Assembly (NCBI RefSeq): GCF_039540195.1
Contig: NZ_BAABEO010000020.1
Location: 62,001 to 126,000, forward strand
Reading direction: 5' to 3'
Origin: Zafaria ginkgonis
Lineage (GTDB): Bacteria > Actinomycetota > Actinomycetes > Actinomycetales > Micrococcaceae
DNA: 64,000 nucleotides
Shown: positions 23,947 to 32,172 of the stretch, in pieces
Layout: the number at the start of each line of letters is the position of its first letter
Position numbering within the stretch: position 1 is the first letter of the stretch
Notes under the pieces: model-generated
Databases searched by the model: none
The model's input: the letters and a program-made list of their open reading frames with translations, nothing else
What the model was told of the DNA's origin: nothing
Position numbers and translations under genes: made by a program

Positions 23947-25185
23947 GTGGTGCCACCATCGAACAGCCGCAACGGGACGGGCGGCCGCGGATTGCCGCGG
24001 GAAGCCGCCGTCTATTCGCTGTCCGCAGCGATAGTGGGGCGCGCCGTCGATTCGATGGCCCCGGAGTTCGTGCGCTGGCACGACCCCCTTGGCCCCGCCG
24101 ACGCGGGACGCCGGGACCTGGCGTTGGTGAAGGACTTCCTGAAGACGTTCGCGGACCTGGCCGAAACCTCCTCGGCCACGGACCTGGCCCCCGGCCTGCT
24201 GCGGACAGCGCTGGAGAGCGACCCGCGCAGCGGCGATCCGGAGCGGATGGAGTCCCTCTCCGGGGCACTGGCGCTCTACGTGAACTTCCTGGGGCAGACC
24301 GGACGGTGGACCGGCAGCGACGCGGACTTCGACCGCGTCCTGGACCTGCTGGACAGCAACGACGCCCCGGACCCGCTCCTGTCCGACCTCCACATTCCGG
24401 ACCTGACGGTGGAGCAGGAGGCCGCGGCGCTGGCCGCGCTGCCGGTGGTCCGCCGGGGCCTGGACCTGCTGGCCTGGATCGGCGGAGGCCGCGAGGCCAC
24501 GGCGTCGGGCCTGCTGCGGCGCCGGGACATCGAGGAGGCCGCGGCCTGCATCGGAGTGCGCGCCCGCGGCGCCGGAAGCGGCGGCCCGGACGCCCAGGAT
24601 GCCGGTGACGGCACGCGCGTGGTGCGCAGCATGGCGGAGGTGCCGCAGCTGGTGACCGTCCTGACCGCGCTGCACACCGTGGGCGCCACCCGCCTGGTGG
24701 CCTCGCGCATCGTGCCGGGCCCGGCCGCGGAGATCCTGCTGGCTGGCCCGGACGACGGCGGGACGGAGTGGCTGGGCGCGGCCCGCGACTTCGTGACCGA
24801 GTTCCTGGCCTGCGATCTGGACCGCATCGAAGACGGCCGCCACGGGCCCGAGGTGGCCGAACTGGCGCTGACCCTGCTGGCAACCGGCTCCTCCGACCAT
24901 CCCACGCCGCTGGATTGGCTGCTGGCGGCCCCCGACCGTGCCGGCGCGGCGGAGCGCAGCGCGGCCCGCCGCACCGCCCGGGCCGGCCACCGGCTGGTCC
25001 GCGAATGGGAGGACTGGGGCCTGCTCGCCGTCGGGACGGCGCTGTGCGTTCCCGACGTCGTGCGGGCCAGCGTGGCGGAGATCCTTGCCGACGGCTTGGG
25101 CGGAGTGTGGGCCGCAGGTGACGAGCCGCGTCCCGAGGACCGCTTCCTTGAGCGGCGGCTGGCGGCGCTGCTGGACGAGACCTGA
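23947..25185 (+). CDS. Conserved hypothetical protein, function unknown
   Basis: A 412-residue acidic protein I cannot assign. It has no signal peptide or membrane span. The N-terminal ~130 residues are helical (AVYSLSAAIVGRAVDSMAPEFV, ALVKDFLKTFADL); the middle holds a glycine-rich linker near residue 215 (RGAGSGGPDAQDAGDG), and the last third is helical with Arg-rich (ERSAARRTARAGHRLVREW) stretches. GTG 23947 was chosen as start because GAGGGG lies eight bases upstream; a second GTG follows directly. Transcribed singly between a hydrolase and an aldo/keto reductase. Confidence 0.6.
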   Translation: MVPPSNSRNGTGGRGLPREAAVYSLSAAIVGRAVDSMAPEFVRWHDPLGPADAGRRDLALVKDFLKTFADLAETSSATDLAPGLLRTALESDPRSGDPERMESLSGALALYVNFLGQTGRWTGSDADFDRVLDLLDSNDAPDPLLSDLHIPDLTVEQEAAALAALPVVRRGLDLLAWIGGGREATASGLLRRRDIEEAAACIGVRARGAGSGGPDAQDAGDGTRVVRSMAEVPQLVTVLTALHTVGATRLVASRIVPGPAAEILLAGPDDGGTEWLGAARDFVTEFLACDLDRIEDGRHGPEVAELALTLLATGSSDHPTPLDWLLAAPDRAGAAERSAARRTARAGHRLVREWEDWGLLAVGTALCVPDVVRASVAEILADGLGGVWAAGDEPRPEDRFLERRLAALLDET

Positions 25186-25321
25186 GGCACGGCCACCCGC
25201 GCCACCGCCGGGGACGGAGAGGGAAAACGGGGCGCCAAAAACCCCGGCGCCGGCACGGGAGAACGATTCCGGGATTTCGGGCGTTTAATCGTTACAGCAG
25301 GTTTCCCTTGGAAGGACCGCC

Positions 25322-26305
25322 ATGAATCTCGTTGGAGCCTCCGATCTGGACATCTTCCCGTTGGTGCTGGGCGGCAACACCTTCGGCTGGACCTCGGACG
25401 AGGCGGAGTCGCACGAGGTGCTCAGCGCGTTCGTCGCCGAGGGCGGAACGATGATCGACACCGCGGACGGCTATTCGCACTGGGTGCCCGGGCACTCCGG
25501 CGGCGAATCCGAGCGCATTCTGGGGTCCTGGCTGGCTGGCCGGGACGACCGCGACGACCTGCTGATCGCCACCAAGGCCGGCTCCCACCCCGAATACCGG
25601 GGGCTCTCCGCCCGTTCGGTCAAGGCCGCCGCCGAGGCCTCGCTGGGCCGGATGGGCATCGACACGATCGACCTCTACTACGCGCACCGCGACGATCCCA
25701 CGGTCCTGCTGGAGGAAACCGTCCGCGCCTTCGGGGACCTGGTGCAGTCGGGCAAGGTCCGCTACATCGGCCTGTCCAACTACTCCCCCGACCGTGTGCG
25801 GGAATGGCTCCGGCTCTCCGCGGAACTGGGGGTGCCGCGGCCGATTGCCCTGCAGCCGCACTACAACCTGGTGGCGCGCAACCCCTACGAAGACCGGGTG
25901 GCGCCCCTGGCCCTCGCCGAAGGACTCGGCGTCCTGCCGTATTCCGCGCTGGCCTCCGGCTTCCTCAGCGGCAAGTACCGCTCCGCGGCGGACGCGGTCG
26001 GGGCTGAGCGCGCCGCGCACGTGTCCCGGTTCTTCTCCCCCGCCGGACTGGCCGTGCTGGACGAACTGCACCGGATCGGCAGCCGGCTCGGCGAGGAACC
26101 GGCGAGCGTGGCCCTGGCGTGGCTGCGCTCCCGCGGCGAGGTCACCGCGCCGATCGCGAGCGCCCGGAACGTGGTCCAGCTCAGCGCGCTGATGGCCGGG
26201 GCACGGCTGAAGCTGAACCGCGAGGACGTGCGTGCGCTGAACGAGGCCTCCGCCGAAGGGGGCATGGTCCAGTACGAGGATGCCCAGCAGGAGGACGCCC
26301 CGTAG
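25322..26305 (+). CDS. Aldo/keto reductase
   Basis: A 327-residue NADPH-dependent oxidoreductase with the AKR tetrad: Asp46 and Tyr51 (IDTADGYSHW), Lys85 (LIATKAG) and His122 (LYYAHRDD). NADPH-binding features include LGLSNYSPDRV and the C-terminal SARNVVQLS region. It resembles the ion-channel-beta-subunit-like/YajO group, which often reduces aldehydes. ATG 25322 follows a TTGGAAGGA site. It is convergent with the peptidase gene, 16 bp apart, so no terminator is placed between them. Confidence 0.88.
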   Translation: MNLVGASDLDIFPLVLGGNTFGWTSDEAESHEVLSAFVAEGGTMIDTADGYSHWVPGHSGGESERILGSWLAGRDDRDDLLIATKAGSHPEYRGLSARSVKAAAEASLGRMGIDTIDLYYAHRDDPTVLLEETVRAFGDLVQSGKVRYIGLSNYSPDRVREWLRLSAELGVPRPIALQPHYNLVARNPYEDRVAPLALAEGLGVLPYSALASGFLSGKYRSAADAVGAERAAHVSRFFSPAGLAVLDELHRIGSRLGEEPASVALAWLRSRGEVTAPIASARNVVQLSALMAGARLKLNREDVRALNEASAEGGMVQYEDAQQEDAP

Positions 26306-26321
26306 AAGGACGCCCGCCGGA

Positions 26322-28337
26322 CTACTTCAGGTATGCCCCGTGGATGTATCCGGTCTTGCCGGCGTAGGTGACCTTCTTCCAGAGCCCGGAGGTGCCGTTC
26401 ACCGTCACCTTCGTTCCGGCGCGCAGCATCCCGTGGGAGGCGTAGGTGGTGGAGGGTCCCTTGCGGAAGTTGACCGCTGCGGTCGTGCTCGTGGACGCGG
26501 ATGCGGCGACCGTTCCGTCGGTCAGCTGCGACGCCGGCGCCCAGCCGGTGGTGGAGCCGACGGTGATCCGCCGCCAGGCCCCGTTGCGAGCGTCCACGGA
26601 CACGACGGCGCCCTTGGCGAGGATCTTCACCACGGCCTGCGCGTCGGAGGGGCCCTTGCGGACGTTGACGGTGGTGGTGGTCCGGTAGCTGGACGGGGCG
26701 AGGGCCGTGGTGCCCGCCGGCGCGGCGGCCGCGGCAGGGGTTGCCAGGTAGCTGGTGGAGACCCACCCGGTGGTGGAACCGGCCTTGACCTGGGACCAGG
26801 TGCCCTTCACCGAGACGACGGTGACGCTGGTTCCCTTGGAAAGCACCTTCAGCACGCGGTATCCGGTGCCCGCGCCGGAGCGCAGGTTCAGGTTCGCGGC
26901 GGTCTTGAACACGACCGAGGGCGCCGCGGAGGGCTTGGCGGGTGCCGGCGCGGTGGTGGCCGCCGAAATCTTTTTCAGGTAGGCGGTGGACACCCAGCCG
27001 GTGGTGGATCCGGCCGTGACGCGCGTCCAGGAGCCTTGGGTGCCCAGCGCGGTCACGGCGGTCCCCTTGGCCAGGACCTTCTGGATGCCGTAGGTGGTGC
27101 CCGCTCCCTTGCGCAGGTTCAGCCCCGCCGTGGTGGTGTGCGTGGCCGCGGCCGGGGTGGTTGACGGCGTCGAGGGGGTGGACGGGGCCGGCGTCGTGGG
27201 CGTCCCGCCGGTGGTCGAGGCCAGGTAGCTGGAGTACACCCAGCCGCTGGTGCCCGAGTAGGTGACCTTGTACCAGCCGTTGGTGGATGCCACGGCGGTG
27301 ACCACGGCCCCGCGCGGCAGGACCTTGACGACGTTGTACGTGTTGCCGGCGCCGGCACGCATGTTCACCCCGGAAACGACCTTGTAGCGGCCGGACAGGG
27401 GCGTCGTGGTGGTGGAGCCCCCGCTGGAGACGGGGGTGGTGCCGCCGGTGGAAGGGCCTGCGGAAGATCCCGGGGATGTGGAGCCGGCGACCTTGGACGG
27501 GGAGACGGCGGAGTGCGCGACCCAGCCGGTGAGGCCCTTGGCGGTGACCCTGACGTAGCCGTTGCTCATGTCTGCGGGGACTCCCGTCATTTGGGTGTTG
27601 ACCGGCAGGACGACCAGCGGCAGGGCCGCGGCGTTCGGCTGGGAAAGAAGGCTCACCTGCTTGGCCGCATAGTAGCTGCAGGACGAGGGCACTACCGAAG
27701 AATATACGCGCCCGGCATTGCCCTTGAGGTCGACGCCGCGGGCCTTGAGCCAAGTGGTGGAATCCAGCGAGGTTCCGGTGTACCAGGCCCCTTCCCACAC
27801 CTCCAGGTGCAGGTGCGGCGCGGTGGAGGGCCCGGAGGAGCCGACCAGGCCGATCTGCTGCCCGGCCTTGACCACGGAACCGGCCTTGACGTGGGTGGTT
27901 GCGTTCCACATGTGGACGTAGACGGAGTGGTAGGTCCTGCCGCCGATGACGTGCTTGACCACGATGTAGCCGCTGGTGGAGCTGGTCCCGTTGTTGGTGC
28001 GGGTCACGGTGCCGTCGGCGATCGCGTAGATGGGATCGTTGTTGGCGGCGGCCAGGTCCTGTCCGCGGTGGAACGTGGAGCCGCCGATCACCGGAATGCA
28101 GCGCGGCCCGTACTGGGAGGAGTACCGGTAGGAGCCGGCCTTGAGCGGCAGGACCAGCTTCGTGGCGGTCGTTGCCGTGACGGGCCCGGGGACGACGCCG
28201 AGACGCGGCTGGGCGGCCAGGACGGCGGGATCGGCGGCGGCGGGAGCGGCGGCGGCCACGGCCTGGCCGGAAACCAGCACGGTGGCGGCCAGCATAGTGG
28301 TCACCGGTACTGCGAACGTGCGCTGTGAAGCGGCCAT
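26322..28337 (-). CDS. Secreted M23 family metallopeptidase with six SH3b-like repeats
   Basis: A 671-residue exported protein. Residues 1-30 are a Sec-type signal peptide (hydrophobic core VTTMLAATVLVSG, cut near AVA). The peptidase domain (about 60-185) has His90-x3-Asp94 (FHRGQDL), His142, and His175-x-His177 (APHLHLE), the zinc ligands of LytM/M23 endopeptidases. From ~215 to the end there are about six bacterial SH3 modules with a GWV(x)S-type end and LNLR(x)GAG start, separated by Thr/Pro/Ala linkers. Expected role: cleaving peptidoglycan cross-links while anchored to the wall. ATG 28337 was preferred to 28352 for signal-peptide shape. Confidence 0.88.
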   Translation of the reverse strand: MAASQRTFAVPVTTMLAATVLVSGQAVAAAAPAAADPAVLAAQPRLGVVPGPVTATTATKLVLPLKAGSYRYSSQYGPRCIPVIGGSTFHRGQDLAAANNDPIYAIADGTVTRTNNGTSSTSGYIVVKHVIGGRTYHSVYVHMWNATTHVKAGSVVKAGQQIGLVGSSGPSTAPHLHLEVWEGAWYTGTSLDSTTWLKARGVDLKGNAGRVYSSVVPSSCSYYAAKQVSLLSQPNAAALPLVVLPVNTQMTGVPADMSNGYVRVTAKGLTGWVAHSAVSPSKVAGSTSPGSSAGPSTGGTTPVSSGGSTTTTPLSGRYKVVSGVNMRAGAGNTYNVVKVLPRGAVVTAVASTNGWYKVTYSGTSGWVYSSYLASTTGGTPTTPAPSTPSTPSTTPAAATHTTTAGLNLRKGAGTTYGIQKVLAKGTAVTALGTQGSWTRVTAGSTTGWVSTAYLKKISAATTAPAPAKPSAAPSVVFKTAANLNLRSGAGTGYRVLKVLSKGTSVTVVSVKGTWSQVKAGSTTGWVSTSYLATPAAAAAPAGTTALAPSSYRTTTTVNVRKGPSDAQAVVKILAKGAVVSVDARNGAWRRITVGSTTGWAPASQLTDGTVAASASTSTTAAVNFRKGPSTTYASHGMLRAGTKVTVNGTSGLWKKVTYAGKTGYIHGAYLK

Positions 28338-28594
28338 GCGGACACCTGCCATCCAGCCGGGCGGACCCGGGCGACGAGTCGTTCATTGGGGTGACCAGTG
28401 AAGACGCGGGCCACAAGATCCCAGCCTAAGCGAAACAACACTAATCACATAAGTATCAATATGCACATTTGCCACACCGTTATCATCGGATTCACCGTCG
28501 GGCCACGCAGGGGCGTCTGGGAGAGCGTCCGGCCGGCTCCCGCACCTGGCTTCGCTCGGCGCGGGCCCCTCGCCGCCTACTAGACTTGGGGACC
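28338..28594. other. AT-rich divergent intergenic region
   Basis: 257 bp between the secreted peptidase (minus) and the S4-domain gene (plus). The stretch 28430-28500 is AT-rich and probably holds promoters for both. I compared it with the c-di-AMP riboswitch that often precedes actinobacterial wall-hydrolase genes and saw no match to its conserved core. Confidence 0.4.
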
Positions 28595-28960
28595 ATGGGC
28601 AGCACCGAATCCGTCCGCATCGACGCCTGGCTCTGGGCGATCCGCGCCTACAAGACCCGTTCGGCGGCCACCGCCGCCTGCCGCGCCGGGCACGTGCGCC
28701 TGAACGGACGCCCGGTGAAAGCCGCGCAGACCGTCGTGGTCGGGGATGCCATCAGGGTGCGCCAGCCGGGTTTCGAGCGGCTGTTGGAGGTGGGCGCGCT
28801 GATCTCCAAGCGGGTCGGCGCCGAGGCGGCCGCCCGCTGCTACATCGACACCACGCCCGAGCGCCCCCGCGAACTGGTCCCCAGCGTCCCGGTGCGCGAC
28901 CGCGGCACGGGGCGTCCCACCAAGAAGGACCGCCGCGACATGGAAAAGCTGCGCGGGTAG
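28595..28960 (+). CDS. RNA-binding S4 domain protein (Hsp15/HslR-like)
   Basis: A 121-residue protein. Residues 5-55 are an S4 RNA-binding domain (RIDAWLWAIRAYKTRSAA, CRAGHVRLNGRPVKAAQTV, GDAIRV), and the tail is basic (GTGRPTKKDRRDMEKLRG). The tail and length match Hsp15, a heat-shock protein that binds 50S subunits with stalled nascent chains. ATG 28595 starts right before the S4 motif. No heat-shock promoter was identified. Confidence 0.86.
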   Translation: MGSTESVRIDAWLWAIRAYKTRSAATAACRAGHVRLNGRPVKAAQTVVVGDAIRVRQPGFERLLEVGALISKRVGAEAAARCYIDTTPERPRELVPSVPVRDRGTGRPTKKDRRDMEKLRG

Positions 28961-29072
28961 CGGCGCCGGACCGGGGCCGGCGGGACCGTAACGCCGCAGT
29001 AACGGGCCGGATCGATCCTGATACCAGGCGGCGTGCACTCCACGACGCCCTGCCCACCCCCAGGGAGCGCCC

Positions 29073-29735
29073 ATGCCTCTCAACCACGGATACGGCGTCG
29101 TCATCGGCACGCGGCACCACTACCACCGCGATCCGGTCAACGACTACGGCCAGTACTTCCACGGGAACCTGTACGTTTCAGCGCCGGCGGGGACCTACCA
29201 CTGCGCCATTGACGTCGACAGCAAGTTCCTGCCCAACGGGGTCCAGTGGAAGACCGTCGAGCTGCCCGCATCCACGCTCAAGGGGATCGATGCCCTGTCC
29301 AACGGGTGGCACCTTCTGGCCGCCTCCCCCGCCAGCGGGGCCCTAGACTACATCCGCAATCCCGACCTGCGCCCGCTGAAGCCCGGGTGCCTGCTCGGGG
29401 CGACGGGCATCTGGGCCCGCCTGCTCGGGCCCCTTATGCACGATCAGCCCTGGAAATCGGGGCGGAGCACCGATGCGCTGGCCGAGCTCGAACCCCTGAT
29501 CGACGCCTCCCAGCGGCTGTTCGTCTTCGGCGAGCCGTTCCACGACGGCACCCTGGGTGTCCACAACATCCACCAGAACCAGGGCGATCCGCCCGGCACC
29601 GAGTGGTCAGCGGAGAACGGCATCTGGCAGGACGGGGCCACCCTGGCCCAGCGCACCGACGGCTCCTACGCGGTCTTCTGCAACAAGTTCAAGACGCAGG
29701 CCTCCGTCACGGACAGCACCGGCAGGCCGGCCTGA
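29073..29735 (+). CDS. DUF2278 (YukJ) family protein
   Basis: A 220-residue protein of the DUF2278/YukJ family. GYGVVIGTRHHY starts the domain, followed by VNVDS-like pattern (YHCAIDVDSKF) and the conserved block GVHNIHQNQGDPPGTEWSAENGIW near residue 165. The conserved His/Asn/Gln residues look like a ligand or metal site, but the function is unknown. Start ATG 29073 is preceded by GGGAGCG at about 8 bp. No partner genes are implied. Confidence 0.8.
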   Translation: MPLNHGYGVVIGTRHHYHRDPVNDYGQYFHGNLYVSAPAGTYHCAIDVDSKFLPNGVQWKTVELPASTLKGIDALSNGWHLLAASPASGALDYIRNPDLRPLKPGCLLGATGIWARLLGPLMHDQPWKSGRSTDALAELEPLIDASQRLFVFGEPFHDGTLGVHNIHQNQGDPPGTEWSAENGIWQDGATLAQRTDGSYAVFCNKFKTQASVTDSTGRPA

Positions 29736-29817
29736 AGCGGGCCGGGCGAACTAGAGCCCTGCGCCGCGAACCGGCCTAGGATGAAGTCATCCGCACCGCA
29801 GACCGAAAGGACCTGCC

Positions 29818-30060
29818 ATGGGCAGCCTCCGCAAGTACCACCAGGACAGGAAGCACTGGAAAGACCTGACCAAGGCCCAGCAGGCCCGGGTTCTCTCCCT
29901 CGGGGCCCTGCAGATCGCCCTGCAGACCGCCGCCATCAAGGACATCACCAAGCGTCCGGCCTACCAGATCAAGGGCCCCAAGGCCGCGTGGATCGCCGGC
30001 ACCTTCATCAACTTCATCGGCCCGATCGCCTACTTCGTCTTCGGGCGCCGCAAGGCCTGA
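29818..30060 (+). CDS. Small PLDc_N-like membrane protein
   Basis: An 80-residue protein with a basic N-terminus (SLRKYHQDRKHWKDL), a first hydrophobic segment (RVLSLGALQIALQTAAI) and a second ending PKAAWIAGTFINFIGPIAYFVFGRRK. The AWxxxxxxNxxGPIAYFxFGRRK end is the mark of the PLDc_N domain, found alone in small membrane proteins. ATG 29818 follows AAAGGA. It lies 17 bp before the DUF5129 gene on the same strand, so an operon is likely. Function unknown. Confidence 0.75.
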   Translation: MGSLRKYHQDRKHWKDLTKAQQARVLSLGALQIALQTAAIKDITKRPAYQIKGPKAAWIAGTFINFIGPIAYFVFGRRKA

Positions 30061-30077
30061 GCCCGGCGGCGTCCGAC

Positions 30078-31577
30078 ATGGTGACCACAACGCGCGCCTC
30101 CGGCGTCCGTGGCCTTGCCCTCCGGGCGGCGCAGGCGCTGCGCTGGCTGGTGGTGGCCGCCGCCGTCGTGCTGCTGGGGCTGACCGCGGCCCCGGCCGCG
30201 CACGCGGTGCCGGCCACCGACCTGGTGGTGGAGGACGACGCCGGCGTGCTGTACCTGCCGCAGCTCGAGTCCGCCGTCGCGGGCCTGGACTTCTACGAGC
30301 CGACCACCGTCGCCGTCTACACGCGCCGCGGCGAGGCGTCCGACAACCTCAACGAGGTGGTCCTGGCGTTCGCCCGCGCGGAGCACCCGGAGTGGATCAC
30401 CGCCGACGGGCAGAAGTGGGCCGACGGCCTGTTCCTGATCGCCCTGGACCCGGACGGGCGCCAGGTCGGCACGTACTTCGGCGAGGACCGGAAGGTCAGC
30501 CTCGACCAGCAGGAGGAGATCCAGGAGGCGACCAAGGACGCCTACCGGGAGGCGCGCTGGACGGACGGCACGATCGACGGGATCGCCAAGGCCGCAGACC
30601 TGATGAACCGCCCCTGGTACCGTTCCCCCGCCCTGTACATCGCGGGCGCGGCGGCGGCCGTGATCGGACTGGGCGCGCTCGGCACGGCGAAGGCGGTGCG
30701 GGCCGGCCGCCGCCGACTCTTCGCCGAACTGCTGGAGCGGGGCGAGGCGTCCTACGCGTCCGTCACCACCGACCTGGAGGCCACCGAGCTGAACGCGCGC
30801 ACGGTGCCGGAGGACTCGGCCTACGGGCGGCTGCTGCTGGAGAAGTTTTCCGGTTTCGAGGAACGCCATTCCGAGGCGACGCGGATGCACCAGGACCTGC
30901 TGGGACTGGGCAAGAGGGCGCGCTCGCGAAAGGAAGCGGTCCGCAAGGCCGAACGGTTCGAGGAGCTGGCCCTGTCCCTGGACGGACTGGACGACGCGAT
31001 AGCCCAGGCCAACGACCTGCTGAACATGTCCAACCACTGGCGGAAGGCCTGGAGGGCCCAGACCGCGGGCCTGCGGGAGGACCTGGACGGGATCCCGCAG
31101 CTTCTTGCGGGCGCCGGAACCGACGCCGCCAGCGCCCGCGCCCTGCGCCTGTTCGCCGAAGGCGCCCGGGAACGGCTGGAGGCCTGCGGCGCCGGCCTGG
31201 CCGACCGGACCCTGACCCCCGACCAGGCGCTCGACGCCGTGCGGAGGGCCCGCGAGGAACTCACCGGCCTGTTGGCCGCCCATGCGGACACCGTGGTCGA
31301 GGCCGCCACGCGGAGCAAGCAGGAGGCGGACCTGATGCGCGCGGAACTGGAGAAGGCCCGCGAGCAGGAGCGCCTGCGGACCCGCAGCCACGGCACGATC
31401 ATCGACGTGGGCTACCCGAACCTGGGCGGCCGCGGCGTTATCGCCTACTCCGCGGGTTTCAGCAGCGGGCGCTCGGCCGTGGAGGAGGCGCGCACCAGCG
31501 CCTCGTCCTCCCCCAGCACCGGCTACGGTTCCAGCGGAGGAAGCTTTTCGGGCTCCGGCAGTTCCTCCCGGTTCTAG
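30078..31577 (+). CDS. DUF5129/TPM-like membrane protein with coiled-coil region
   Basis: A 499-residue protein. A signal anchor lies at 20-45; residues 50-165 form a TPM-like extracellular domain (DDAGVLYLPQLESAV, LFLIALDPDGRQVGTYFGEDRKVS), and a second span is at 185-205 (YIAGAAAAVIGLGALG). The cytoplasmic part is long and helical (coiled coil near residues 270-460) and ends in a Gly/Ser-rich tail (GSSGGSFSGSGSSSRF) as in other TPM-domain proteins. ATG 30078 was chosen as the nearest start to the first hydrophobic segment. The family is thought to be involved in envelope maintenance. Confidence 0.75.
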   Translation: MVTTTRASGVRGLALRAAQALRWLVVAAAVVLLGLTAAPAAHAVPATDLVVEDDAGVLYLPQLESAVAGLDFYEPTTVAVYTRRGEASDNLNEVVLAFARAEHPEWITADGQKWADGLFLIALDPDGRQVGTYFGEDRKVSLDQQEEIQEATKDAYREARWTDGTIDGIAKAADLMNRPWYRSPALYIAGAAAAVIGLGALGTAKAVRAGRRRLFAELLERGEASYASVTTDLEATELNARTVPEDSAYGRLLLEKFSGFEERHSEATRMHQDLLGLGKRARSRKEAVRKAERFEELALSLDGLDDAIAQANDLLNMSNHWRKAWRAQTAGLREDLDGIPQLLAGAGTDAASARALRLFAEGARERLEACGAGLADRTLTPDQALDAVRRAREELTGLLAAHADTVVEAATRSKQEADLMRAELEKAREQERLRTRSHGTIIDVGYPNLGGRGVIAYSAGFSSGRSAVEEARTSASSSPSTGYGSSGGSFSGSGSSSRF

Positions 31578-31615
31578 CGCCCGTCCGGGGCGGGGCCGCG
31601 GCCTAAGCTGGGGGA

Positions 31616-32107
31616 ATGGAAAACGTTGAATCCGCCGCGGCGCCGGACACCGCGCAGGACCCAGCGCCAGCCGTGGACCACCGGGGACTTGCCGTGGCGC
31701 TGATGGACATTTCCTTCGACGTGCGCCGAAAATCCCTCGAGGGCACGGGCCTGCCTCCGCTGCCGAACGCGTTGATTGAGATCCTGCGCGTGGTGGAGAA
31801 CCAGCCTGGGATCACGGTCGCCGAGGTGGCCTCCCGGCTGGGACGGCAGTTCAGCAACGTCAGCACCCAGCTGCGCGAACTGGTCGCCCGCGGGCTGGTC
31901 ACCCGCACCCGCGACGCCACCGACAAGCGTTACGTCACTCTTCATCCCACCGACGAATCCTTGCGGATCAAGACGCTCCTGGAGACGGCTTGGGCCGATG
32001 TGCTGGCAACAGCGACCGCGCAGCTGCTGCCGGAGGAGCAGGCCCGGATCCGGGCCAGCCTGCCCGCCCTCCAGCGCCTCGCCTCGATCATTGGGCAGCC
32101 GGGCTGA
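31616..32107 (+). CDS. MarR family transcriptional regulator
   Basis: A 163-residue winged-helix regulator: PNALIEILRVVENQPGITVAEVAS with HTH, RLGRQFSNVSTQLRELVARGLV and the wing TRDATDKRYVTLHPTDE. MarR proteins repress drug efflux genes and release DNA on binding a phenolic or other ligand. It lies 65 bp upstream of a DHA2 exporter on the same strand, with a 16-bp palindrome between them, so it most likely represses that exporter and possibly itself. ATG 31616 follows GGGGGA. Confidence 0.88.
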   Translation: MENVESAAAPDTAQDPAPAVDHRGLAVALMDISFDVRRKSLEGTGLPPLPNALIEILRVVENQPGITVAEVASRLGRQFSNVSTQLRELVARGLVTRTRDATDKRYVTLHPTDESLRIKTLLETAWADVLATATAQLLPEEQARIRASLPALQRLASIIGQPG

Positions 32108-32142
32108 TCCCGCCGAGTTCGGACCGCTTCCGTTCATCACTT

Positions 32143-32158
32143 ATACTTTTGTAAGTAT
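32143..32158 (+). promoter_or_regulatory. Putative MarR operator
   Basis: ATACTT (32143-32148), TTGT, AAGTAT (32153-32158): a perfect 16-bp inverted repeat in an AT-rich gap in otherwise GC-rich DNA, 15 bp before the exporter's GTG start. Fits a MarR-type half-site pair. Confidence 0.6.
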
Positions 32159-32172
32159 TACTTTGAGGAAGT

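Noticed and set aside
22801..24990. A 729-codon minus-strand frame ending in the meta-cleavage-type hydrolase
   Set aside because: Only the last 288 codons match a family. The rest is antisense to the hypothetical gene at 23947-25185.
28338..28470. c-di-AMP (ydaO-type) riboswitch before the M23 peptidase
   Set aside because: Expected from the gene type, but none of the conserved core segments could be matched.
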